Made by a program: the position numbers and the translations under genes. A stretch of DNA of 6,968 bases. It comes from CAZWUZ01 sp964637655 [NCBI: uncultured bacterium]. Lineage in GTDB: Bacteria > DAOPZR01. The notes below the pieces were generated by a model. It worked only from the letters and a program-made list of their open reading frames with translations. It was not told the DNA's origin and searched no databases. Shown here in pieces: positions 1 through 5,372 of this stretch (position 1 is its first letter; every line of letters starts with the position of its first letter). The stretch covers positions 1 through 6,968 of the forward strand of contig CAZWUZ010000204.1 in NCBI GenBank assembly GCA_964637655.1. Direction: 5' to 3'.

Positions 1-7
1 AGGACCA

Positions 8-322
8 ATGGCAGAACAGTTCACCAGCAGCAGCGTCACGGCGGCCATCGCCAAACCGGGGGTCACCCTGGTCGACTTCTACGCGGACTGGTGCGGCCCC
101 TGCCGCATGGTCGCCCCGGTCATCGTCGAACTGGCGCAGGCCTATGCCGGCAAGGCGGTCATCGGCAAGCTCAATGTCGACGAGGCGGGCGACATCGCGC
201 AGCAGTACGGGGTGCAGAGCATCCCCACGCTGATCTTCTTCAAGGACGGGAAGGAAGCGAAGCGCGTGGTCGGGGCGCAGCCGAAGGAAGCGCTGCAGCA
301 GATCCTGGATTCCCTGCTGTGA
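8..322 (+). CDS. trxA: thioredoxin
   Basis: This 104-residue protein is a complete classical thioredoxin, a cytoplasmic protein-disulfide reductase normally recharged by thioredoxin reductase. The sequence shows the WCGPC active site (Cys29 and Cys32), the buried aspartate before it (Asp23 in VDFYADW), and the cis-proline loop SIPT with Pro73 facing the active site. Length matches the family norm of about 105-110 residues. There is no signal peptide, so it acts in the cytoplasm. The ATG at 8 follows an AGGA at 1-4, a close but plausible ribosome binding site. The gene overlaps the start of the next small membrane protein by 4 bp, so the two are probably co-translated. Whether this is the housekeeping thioredoxin or one dedicated to its neighbours cannot be told from sequence; the coupling to redox-like membrane proteins favours a dedicated role. 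The promoter lies outside the window. Confidence 0.95.
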   Translation: MAEQFTSSSVTAAIAKPGVTLVDFYADWCGPCRMVAPVIVELAQAYAGKAVIGKLNVDEAGDIAQQYGVQSIPTLIFFKDGKEAKRVVGAQPKEALQQILDSLL

Positions 323-501
323 AACTGCTGCTCATCCTCGCGGGCGCGGCCGGCGGGGCAGTCATCGGCTGGCTGCTCTACCGCTACGTCGGCTGCTACG
401 GCGGCGCCTGCCCGATGACCGGGAACAAGTGGCTGACCCCGCTGCTCTGGTCGCTCATCGGTGCCTATACCGCGTCGGGACTCCACGGGAGCGGCACATG
501 A
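319..501 (+). CDS. small two-helix membrane protein, DUF6132-like
   Basis: This 60-residue hydrophobic protein starts at a GTG that overlaps the thioredoxin stop (GTGA at 319-322). It has two predicted membrane segments, about residues 3-20 and 40-54. Between them is a short loop, YVGCYGGACPMTGN, holding Cys26 and Cys31. The pattern of a first helix, GC-x4-CP-hT-N, then a glycine-containing second helix resembles the DUF6132 family as I recall it, whose function is unknown. No search was run, so the family name is a recognition call. The position directly behind a thioredoxin, together with the two cysteines, suggests a redox or sulfur-related membrane role, but that is inference. A longer reading of the same frame upstream from 91 only overlaps thioredoxin and is not credible. 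The stop overlaps the next start (ATGA at 498-501). Confidence 0.75.
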   Translation: MKLLLILAGAAGGAVIGWLLYRYVGCYGGACPMTGNKWLTPLLWSLIGAYTASGLHGSGT

Positions 502-683
502 GCGCGGAACGCGCCCTCCGGGTGGTGGCGGGGATCTTCGTCCTGCTCTCGCTCGCGCTCGGCCTCTGGGTGCACCCCTACTGGTTCGGTTTCACCGCGT
601 TTGTCGGACTCAACCTGATCCAGTCGGCATTCACGGGGTTCTGCCCGGCGGAGATGCTGCTGCGCCGGTGCGGACTCAAATAG
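498..683 (+). CDS. small membrane protein, DUF2892 / YgaP transmembrane-domain-like
   Basis: This 61-residue protein has two predicted membrane helices, about residues 7-24 and 29-45. It ends in a FTGFCP motif (Cys49) followed by a short basic amphipathic tail with Cys58. An arginine-containing N-terminus, a glycine-rich helix pair and a terminal GFCP match the DUF2892 type, which is the membrane domain fused to rhodanese in E. coli YgaP and often encoded alone beside rhodanese or other sulfur-handling genes. No rhodanese domain is present here; the operon partner is thioredoxin instead. The ATG at 498 overlaps the previous stop by 4 bp, which decides the start against an in-frame ATG at 429 lying inside the upstream gene. 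The stop lies only 6 bp from the convergent HD-domain gene, and no hairpin is evident between them. Confidence 0.8.
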   Translation: MSAERALRVVAGIFVLLSLALGLWVHPYWFGFTAFVGLNLIQSAFTGFCPAEMLLRRCGLK

Positions 684-689
684 GGCGCG

Positions 690-1343
690 TCAGCAGTCAC
701 CCGCCACTTCGCGGTTGAGGCGGTCGAAGAACGCGACCATGAACTCGTGGCGGTCGCGCGCCATGGCCCGGCCCGCGTCGGTCAGCAGGCGGTCGCGGAT
801 ATGGCGCAACTTGACGAGATATTCGCGATAGGCGGTGTCGTCGGGTCCGTAGGCGGCGCAGTGCGCCGGGTCACAGTCGGGGTCATGCAGTTTCGCCCCG
901 ATCTCGCCGGCAAACAGGAACGCGCGCCCGATGCCGACCGCGCCGATGGCATCGAGCTTGTCGGCATCATAGAGCACCCGCGCCTCGATGCTGGCCGGTT
1001 CGTCGCCGCCGCGGAAGCGGTGCGCGGCGATGCAGGCGGCCACCGCGTCAATGGCCGCCGGGACATAGCCGAATTCCGGCATCAGTTCCCGCGCCAGCTG
1101 AGCCCCGCGCGCGGCATGGCAGACCCCGCCGTTGCTGCGGTCCTCCTCGTCACGCCCGAGATCATGCAGCAGCGCCGCCGCCAGCAGGAGGTCCATGTCC
1201 GCGCCGGCCGGCGGCCCGAGATGCAGGCAGAGACGGTAAACCCGTTCCGTGTGTTCCCAGTCGTGGCTGCCGCGCGCGTCGGCCAGGCGCGCCTGCACCC
1301 GCGCGCGCACCGCGTCCAGCCGGGCCGGGTCAGAAACAGTCAT
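690..1343 (-). CDS. HD-domain metal-dependent phosphohydrolase, YedJ/YpgQ-like
   Basis: This 217-residue soluble protein belongs to the HD superfamily. It carries the SHDWEHTERV block (His27, His31), the HD doublet (His60-Asp61 in LLHDLGR), a histidine in AAHRFRGG (His108) and a DADKLDAIGAVGIGR block (Asp126, Asp128). Together these form the expected metal site and the C-terminal signature of the YedJ/YpgQ group. Related single-domain enzymes hydrolyse nucleotides or other phosphate esters in the cytoplasm; the substrate here cannot be deduced. It is the last gene of a minus-strand cluster, beginning 5 bp after the stop of the preceding gene. The junction shows no strong Shine-Dalgarno sequence, so translation may depend on coupling. 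Its functional link to the pilin-like gene at the head of the cluster is unclear and it may be a passenger. Confidence 0.88.
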   Translation of the reverse strand: MTVSDPARLDAVRARVQARLADARGSHDWEHTERVYRLCLHLGPPAGADMDLLLAAALLHDLGRDEEDRSNGGVCHAARGAQLARELMPEFGYVPAAIDAVAACIAAHRFRGGDEPASIEARVLYDADKLDAIGAVGIGRAFLFAGEIGAKLHDPDCDPAHCAAYGPDDTAYREYLVKLRHIRDRLLTDAGRAMARDRHEFMVAFFDRLNREVAGDC

Positions 1344-1348
1344 CGGTA

Positions 1349-1882
1349 TTACAACGGGTTGAGCAGGGAGACGATGCGCCAGGGCTGTTCCTGCCCGGGC
1401 GTAAAACGGAGGTCGCAGTAAGTGGCGACCGTTTTCGCCTCGCCGGTTTCCGAAACATAACTCAGCGAGATTTCCAGTTTGCCGCGGTTGTTCTGCACGG
1501 CCGCCTCGGGCGGCGGGGCAACCGCGAACTGCGACGCGTTTTTCACCTTGTCCGCCAGTGGCGCGAATACCCCGGTGGCAAACGCGGTTCGCAGTTCCTC
1601 GCCCTTTGCCTGCAACTGCTCCGGGGTCAGTGTCGCACGTTCCGCCTCGGGCGTATTCGCCCGCACGATGGCATTCCAGTCATGCACCGCGGCAAAGGCG
1701 GCGAAATCACCCGCCTGCAGCGCGCTCTTCACCTGCTGTGCCAGCGCCGTGGCCGGCACAAAGGCGGCGGGTGCCGCCGCCTGCGGCGCCCGGTTGCCCG
1801 CGGGCGCCAGCAGCATCAGACAGACGACAATAGTCACCGTTTCCAGCACAATCAGCGCCAGCAGTTTTTTGCGGGTATCCAT
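1349..1882 (-). CDS. membrane-anchored hypothetical protein, possible NTF2-like domain
   Basis: I do not recognise a named family. The protein of 177 residues starts with a short basic N-terminus (TRKK), then a single hydrophobic helix at about residues 7-26, then an Ala/Pro-rich linker. A globular region of about 130 residues follows, which should lie outside the membrane. That region has a helical first half and a beta-rich end finishing in PWRIVSLLNPL. This helical-then-strand layout with a terminal W-R-I strand is reminiscent of NTF2-like extracytoplasmic domains, which is a weak inference. A glutamate sits inside the hydrophobic helix. I chose the ATG at 1882, which shares one base with the upstream stop (TGATG); a GTG one codon earlier, at 1885, is possible. 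Tight coupling to the pilin/Ig-like gene suggests an accessory or partner role for it. Confidence 0.7.
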   Translation of the reverse strand: MDTRKKLLALIVLETVTIVVCLMLLAPAGNRAPQAAAPAAFVPATALAQQVKSALQAGDFAAFAAVHDWNAIVRANTPEAERATLTPEQLQAKGEELRTAFATGVFAPLADKVKNASQFAVAPPPEAAVQNNRGKLEISLSYVSETGEAKTVATYCDLRFTPGQEQPWRIVSLLNPL

Positions 1883-2406
1883 CACGGCACCTGCACCGAC
1901 GTTGACGCGGTTGCTTCATACATGCCCGAAGTTGCCGTCAATGAAAACGCAGGTGTCCCCGACCCTGAATTCGGGGTGAATCTGAGCCCGGCATAGCCCT
2001 GCGCATCAACGCGGATGGTATAGCCGCCGCCATCGACATAGGTTCCCTGCGCCGTGCTGTAGCCCCACCCGGTAAGCCCGCCGCCGCTGATCGACCAGCT
2101 GACCAGCGCATCGACTGCCGGCGACCCGTCAACATTTTTTACCAGTGCCGTGATGACGACGGGCGTGCCCAGGGCGACTGTGCCCGCCGAGGGGGACACC
2201 GTCATGGTAATGCCGTTATTGGCGTACATCAGTTCCGAGAGCGCGGCATTGCCCTGCTGCTCGGTGACCGCGCGGTTCTCGTACCAGTGAATCATGGCGG
2301 GACCGTAGGCAATGGCCACCGTCCCCACCATGATGGCGATAAGACCGACGATGATGCCGTATTCAACCATCGACTGACCGCGTGCACCGCGGTGTCCTGT
2401 CTTCAT
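1882..2406 (-). CDS. Flp-like pilin N-terminus fused to an Ig-like domain
   Basis: This 174-residue protein starts with a short basic leader (residues 1-10) ending in glycine, followed by QSMVEY and a hydrophobic helix to about residue 36. Cleavage after Gly10 would place Glu at +5 and Tyr at +6, the G/xxxxEY pattern of Flp/Tad type IVb prepilins, which are cut by a TadV-type peptidase. Flp pilins are usually only about 50-80 residues. Here a linker (about 40-64) leads into a roughly 110-residue beta-rich domain (about 65-174) with alternating hydrophobic residues. That domain includes TVALGTPVVITALVKN, LVSWSISGG, GYAGLRFTP and a terminal STSVQVP strand, which fits a bacterial Ig-like (Big_1/invasin-type) fold. 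It is probably a surface-exposed pilin-like or minor-pilin protein. No other Tad genes are in the window. It heads the minus-strand cluster, and only a weak ribosome site (GGAAC) precedes the ATG. Confidence 0.75.
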   Translation of the reverse strand: MKTGHRGARGQSMVEYGIIVGLIAIMVGTVAIAYGPAMIHWYENRAVTEQQGNAALSELMYANNGITMTVSPSAGTVALGTPVVITALVKNVDGSPAVDALVSWSISGGGLTGWGYSTAQGTYVDGGGYTIRVDAQGYAGLRFTPNSGSGTPAFSLTATSGMYEATASTSVQVP

Positions 2407-2412
2407 GTTCCA

Positions 2413-2441
2413 ATGCTACCACAACCGACAATCCGGTGCAA
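2413..2441 (-). promoter_or_regulatory. weak candidate promoter for the pilin-like cluster
   Basis: On the minus strand, TTGCAC (2441-2436) and TAGCAT (2418-2413) are separated by 17 bp. They match the sigma70 boxes at about 3 of 6 and 4 of 6 positions. A start about 7 bp past the -10 would fall at or next to the ATG at 2406, implying a leaderless or nearly leaderless message; this agrees with the poor ribosome binding site. The divergent intergenic region must contain a promoter for this strand, but this particular assignment is tentative. Confidence 0.25.
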
Positions 2442-2470
2442 GCGTCACGAATACCCCCTTCCTCTTCCGC

Positions 2471-2499
2471 TTGACACGTACGGTATTACTTTGTAATAT
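2471..2499 (+). promoter_or_regulatory. sigma70-type promoter of the metal-uptake operon
   Basis: A perfect -35 hexamer TTGACA (2471-2476) lies 17 bp from TAATAT (2494-2499), which matches the -10 consensus at 4 of 6 positions. The stretch is strikingly AT-rich inside very GC-rich DNA. Transcription should begin near 2506, giving a leader of about a dozen bases before the ATG at 2519. This is the best promoter candidate in the window and fits an operon controlled by a repressor binding between and over the hexamers. Confidence 0.7.
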
Positions 2500-2504
2500 A
2501 CGTA
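2476..2504. promoter_or_regulatory. candidate operator: dyad overlapping the -10
   Basis: The inverted repeat TATTAC (2484-2489), spacer TTT, GTAATA (2493-2498) is flanked by ACGTAC (2476-2481) on the left and TACGTA (2499-2504) on the right. This makes an imperfect larger dyad with a one-base length difference between the arms. It covers the spacer and the -10 of the operon promoter, the usual place for a repressor to block RNA polymerase. The first gene of the operon encodes a ribbon-helix-helix protein, so autoregulation is the simplest reading. A Zur-type regulator encoded elsewhere is the alternative. The symmetry is seen directly; the binding partner is inferred. Confidence 0.55.
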
Positions 2505-2506
2505 GC

Positions 2507-2514
2507 GGAGGTGA
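2507..2514 (+). promoter_or_regulatory. strong ribosome binding site fixing the regulator start
   Basis: GGAGGTGA is nearly a full anti-Shine-Dalgarno match, placed 4 bp before the ATG at 2519. It decides the start of the regulator gene against an in-frame ATG at 2405, which lies upstream of the promoter and would give a longer protein with a non-conserved N-terminus. Confidence 0.85.
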
Positions 2515-2518
2515 CCCC

Positions 2519-2812
2519 ATGGCCCACAAAGATTCGGTACTGACCTTCAAGGCCGATCCCGACCTCGCCGCCGCACTGCGCGCGCTCCCCAACCGCAGCG
2601 ACTTCATCCGCAGTGCTGTCCTCGCCGCGCTGGACAGCACCTGTCCACTCTGCAGCGGCAGCGGCATCCTTTCCCCCAAGCAGAAGGAACACTGGGAGAA
2701 ACTGCGCGGCACGCACCATATTGCCCGGTGTGCTGACTGTCAGGAATTCGTCATGGTCTGCGACCGCCACGCACCGCAGCATACGCACCGCTCCACCCGG
2801 GGTGCTGCATGA
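2519..2812 (+). CDS. ribbon-helix-helix regulator with C-terminal Cys/His metal-binding tail
   Basis: This 97-residue protein begins with a CopG/Arc-type ribbon-helix-helix pattern. A short strand (SVLTFKAD, about 5-13) is followed by helix A (about 14-22), then the NRSDFIRSAVLAAL helix (about 25-38). This fold binds DNA as a dimer through the strand. The remaining half is not a known effector domain to me, but it is rich in possible zinc ligands: CPLC (Cys42, Cys45), His58, His66-His67, CADC (Cys71, Cys74), Cys81, His84, His88 and His90. Placement as the first gene of an ABC metal-uptake operon, and next to a dyad over the operon promoter, argues for a metal-responsive autoregulator analogous in logic to NikR, though without NikR's ACT domain. 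The metal and the sign of regulation are inference. The stop overlaps the next start (ATGA). Confidence 0.8.
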   Translation: MAHKDSVLTFKADPDLAAALRALPNRSDFIRSAVLAALDSTCPLCSGSGILSPKQKEHWEKLRGTHHIARCADCQEFVMVCDRHAPQHTHRSTRGAA

Positions 2813-3738
2813 ACCGCCCCGTCCTCGTTCTCCTGCTGCTCCCGGTACTGCTGGGTGCCTGCAGTACGCCACCCGCCACCGCGCCGGCGGACAGCTTCAC
2901 CATCATCACCTCGTTTTACCCCATGCACATCATGGCGCTGAATATCGCCCGCGACATTCCCGGGGTGCGGGTGCAGCAGCTCACGCCGCCCGCTACCGGC
3001 TGCCTGCACCATTACCAGTTCACTCCGCAGGACCTCGCGCTGGTCAGCACGGCACAGGCGCTGGTGGTCAACGGCAGCGGCATGGAAGGGTTTCTCGACC
3101 GCATCATCAGCCAGTATCCGCACCTGTACCTCATCGATACCAGCCGCCACCTGGCCGCGGACAGCATGATCACCGTCGCCGCCGCCGCTGACCACGCGCA
3201 CGCTGCCGCTCATCATGACCATGCCGCCACCGTCAACCCGCATTTCTGGGTGAGCATTGCCAATGCCCGGGTGCAGGTGACCGCCATCGCCAAAGGTCTG
3301 GTCGATGCCGACCCGGCCCATGCCGCCGCCTACACCGCCAACGCCGCCGCCTATGATGCACGGCTGGCCGCGCTGCAGGCACGCCTGCACGCCGCGCTCG
3401 ACACGCTCCCGCAGCGCGACATCGTCACCTTCCATGCCGCGTTCGACTATTTTGCCCGCGAATTCAACCTGCGCGTGCTCGCGGTCATCGAGCGCGAACC
3501 GGGGGTGGAACCCTCGCCGGCGGACCTGGCTGCGCTCATCCGCCGCGTGCGCGCCGCCGGCCGCGTGCCGCTCTTTGTCGAACCGCAGTATCCTCCGGCC
3601 ATTGCCGCCACCATCGCGCGCGAGACCGGGTCGCCGGTGCATACGCTCGACCCGTGCGTCACGGGTCCCGCTGCGCCCGACGCCTACCTGCAAACGATGG
3701 AACAGAATCTCGCCGTGCTCACGGCCGCACTGCAATGA
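2809..3738 (+). CDS. zinc/metal ABC transporter solute-binding lipoprotein (ZnuA/TroA family)
   Basis: This 309-residue protein captures metal outside the cytoplasmic membrane for the ATPase and permease encoded downstream. A lipoprotein signal ends in LLGAC with the lipid-bearing Cys18. Cluster A-I ligands are visible: His67 in CLHHYQFTP, His145 in NPHFW, His209 in TFHAAFDYFA, and Asp281 near LDPC as the probable fourth. A histidine-rich loop at about 129-138 (HAHAAAHHDH) lies between the first two ligands, as is common in zinc-specific members. The GCLHxYQ motif and NGSGMEGFLD fit a subgroup with a conserved cysteine before the first ligand; Cys65 and Cys283 could pair. The usual Asp after the first ligand is His68 here. 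The long alpha-helix linking the two lobes is at about 167-199. Zinc is the likeliest metal, but manganese or another ion cannot be excluded. The ATG overlaps the regulator stop by 4 bp. Confidence 0.9.
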   Translation: MNRPVLVLLLLPVLLGACSTPPATAPADSFTIITSFYPMHIMALNIARDIPGVRVQQLTPPATGCLHHYQFTPQDLALVSTAQALVVNGSGMEGFLDRIISQYPHLYLIDTSRHLAADSMITVAAAADHAHAAAHHDHAATVNPHFWVSIANARVQVTAIAKGLVDADPAHAAAYTANAAAYDARLAALQARLHAALDTLPQRDIVTFHAAFDYFAREFNLRVLAVIEREPGVEPSPADLAALIRRVRAAGRVPLFVEPQYPPAIAATIARETGSPVHTLDPCVTGPAAPDAYLQTMEQNLAVLTAALQ

Positions 3739-4520
3739 GCCCCCCCGCCTGCGGCAGCTGCTGCACGAAACTCGAACAGTTCGGTGTCCACTTCGGCGAC
3801 ACGGTCATCCTGGAGAACGTCAACCTGCACCTGCATTGCGGCGAACTGACCGCGCTGATCGGCCCCAACGGCGCAGGGAAGACCACGCTGCTGCGCGCGC
3901 TGCTCGGTGAAGTGCCGCACAGCGGCGGCATGCGTTTCCTCGCTGCCAGCGGGGCGCACCGCCCCCCGCGCTTCGGCTACGTGCCGCAGACACTGGAATT
4001 TGATACCGGCGCCCCGCTCTCGGTTGCCGACCTGTTCGCCGGCGCACTCGCCCGCTGGCCCGCCTGGCTCGGGCATACCGCCGCATTGCGCACGCGCGCT
4101 AGTGCCGCGCTCGCGCGCGTCCAGGCCGCGCACCTGCTCCTGCGGCGCGTGGGCGACCTGTCGGGCGGGGAACTGCAGCGTGTGCTGCTGGCCCTCGCGC
4201 TCGAACCGCTTCCCGACCTGCTGCTGCTCGACGAGCCGGTGACCGGCGTCGATGCCACGGGGCGGGAACAGTTCTACGCGCTTATCTGTGCGCTGCGGCG
4301 CGACTTCGACCTCTCCATTCTGCTGGTGGCGCATGACCTCGATCTGGTCGCCCGGCATGCCGACCGTTTCGTGCTGCTCGACCGCCGCCTGCTCGCCGCC
4401 GGCACGCCGGCCGAAGTGCTGGCCCATCCCGACTGCGTGCTGCGGTTCGGGCATATCATCCCTGACCCGCAGCAGCGCCACCACCACGGCGTGCAGCCGC
4501 GCGCGGAGCAGCACGCCTGA
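3735..4520 (+). CDS. zinc/metal ABC transporter ATP-binding protein (ZnuC-like)
   Basis: This 261-residue cytoplasmic ATPase powers the metal importer. All ABC motifs are intact: Walker A GPNGAGKTT (43-51), Q-loop Gln85 in YVPQ, signature LSGGE (142-146), Walker B LLLLDEP (162-168), D-loop near Asp173 and switch His200 in VAHD. Two additions are unusual. An N-terminal cysteine cluster, CGSCC (Cys6, Cys9, Cys10), precedes the fold, and a His-rich C-terminal tail (QQRHHH and a terminal QHA) follows it. The HCGELTALIGPNG sequence before the P-loop fits metal-type importer ATPases. The start at 3735 overlaps the previous stop as ATGA; an upstream in-frame ATG at 3654 would lie inside the binding-protein gene and is rejected. 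The stop is fused to the permease start as TGATG. Confidence 0.92.
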   Translation: MSPPACGSCCTKLEQFGVHFGDTVILENVNLHLHCGELTALIGPNGAGKTTLLRALLGEVPHSGGMRFLAASGAHRPPRFGYVPQTLEFDTGAPLSVADLFAGALARWPAWLGHTAALRTRASAALARVQAAHLLLRRVGDLSGGELQRVLLALALEPLPDLLLLDEPVTGVDATGREQFYALICALRRDFDLSILLVAHDLDLVARHADRFVLLDRRLLAAGTPAEVLAHPDCVLRFGHIIPDPQQRHHHGVQPRAEQHA

Positions 4521-5359
4521 TGCTCGCTCCCTGGTACGCGCTCGGCGCGCTCCTTCCCGCCCCGTGGTCGGAGTTCCTGTTCCTGCAGCATGCCCTGCTG
4601 GCGGTGCTGCTCCTCTGCCCGCTGCTCGGGCTGCTCGGCACCCTCGCGGTGGGGAGCCGCATGGCCTTCTTCGCCGACGCGGTCGCGCATGCCTCGCTCA
4701 CCGGGCTGGCGCTCGGGGTGCTGCTCGGTGCCGCCTCGCCGCTGCCGGTGATGCTCGTCTTCGCCGCCTGCTTCGCCGCGCTGCTCACCCTGCTGCGCCG
4801 GCACAGCAGCGCCTCGACCGACACGCATATCGGCATCTGCGCCGCCGCCGCGGTCGCGCTCGGCGTGGTGCTGCTGTCGCGCGGGCGCGGTCTGGTACAA
4901 TTCACCACCTTCCTCACCGGCGACCTGCTGAGCATCACCCCGGCGGAACTGGCGCTGCTCGCGGCAGCCCTGCTCTGCTGCCTGCTCGTCTGGCTGCTCT
5001 GCTTCAACCGCTTTCTCTTCGCTGCGTTCAATCCCGCGCTCGCGCGCAGCCGCGGCAGCAACCTGGCCCTGCTCGAATTTTCCTTTTCCATCATGCTGGC
5101 CATGCTCGTTACCCTCGCCCTCCCCTGGGTGGGACTGCTGGTCATCAACGCGCTGCTCATCATTCCGGCCGCGGCGGCGCGCAACCTGACCCGCAGCATG
5201 CGCGGCTACCACCTGATTGCGGTCGCCGGCGGGCTGGCCTGCGGGCTGGCCGGCCTCTACCTCTCCTGGTACGCCAACACCGCCACGGGTGCGACCATCG
5301 CCCTGCTCACCGCGCTCTGGTATTTCCTCACCGTCCCGTTTGCCCGCCGCCCGCGGTAG
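4520..5359 (+). CDS. zinc/metal ABC transporter permease (ZnuB-like, ABC-3 family)
   Basis: This 279-residue, very hydrophobic inner-membrane protein has about eight predicted helices, roughly at 20-41, 50-70, 73-93, 104-121, 140-162, 185-219 (probably two), 230-250 and 256-272. Family features include FADAVAHASLTGLALG (about 51-66), equivalent to the conserved S-H-A-x-x-G region, and a GDLLSIT segment (134-140). It also has WVGLLVINALLIIPAAAARN (203-222) and a TGATI motif before the last helix (256-260). It forms the metal channel and docks on the ATPase encoded immediately upstream, whose stop codon it overlaps by one base. It is the last gene of the metal operon; no obvious terminator follows it, and a new promoter begins within about 15 bp. 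Confidence 0.9.
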   Translation: MLAPWYALGALLPAPWSEFLFLQHALLAVLLLCPLLGLLGTLAVGSRMAFFADAVAHASLTGLALGVLLGAASPLPVMLVFAACFAALLTLLRRHSSASTDTHIGICAAAAVALGVVLLSRGRGLVQFTTFLTGDLLSITPAELALLAAALLCCLLVWLLCFNRFLFAAFNPALARSRGSNLALLEFSFSIMLAMLVTLALPWVGLLVINALLIIPAAAARNLTRSMRGYHLIAVAGGLACGLAGLYLSWYANTATGATIALLTALWYFLTVPFARRPR

Positions 5360-5372
5360 CCGGGTAAGGAAG

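Noticed and set aside
1344-1352. CGGTATTAC, the same 9-mer as the left arm of the metal-operon dyad (2481-2489)
   Set aside because: It has no opposing GTAATA arm here and covers the stop codon of one gene and the gap to the next; a single half-site is probably chance.
747-1421. 224-codon open frame on the plus strand
   Set aside because: Antisense to the HD-domain gene, which has all its metal-site motifs.
1479-1979. 166-codon open frame on the plus strand
   Set aside because: Antisense to the membrane-anchored gene; Ala/Ser/Thr-rich product with no start context. The minus-strand reading has a proper anchor helix and operon spacing.
3160-3250. GCC/CAC-rich repetitive stretch as a DNA repeat
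   Set aside because: It encodes the Ala/His-rich loop of the binding protein, so it reflects amino-acid composition rather than a repeat element.
2740-3735. 331-codon open frame on the minus strand
   Set aside because: Antisense to the binding-protein gene, which has a lipobox and metal ligands; the antisense product shows no domain or signal.
4896-4901. TACAAT resembling a -10 box
   Set aside because: It is inside the permease gene with no downstream gene start to serve and no -35 at proper spacing.
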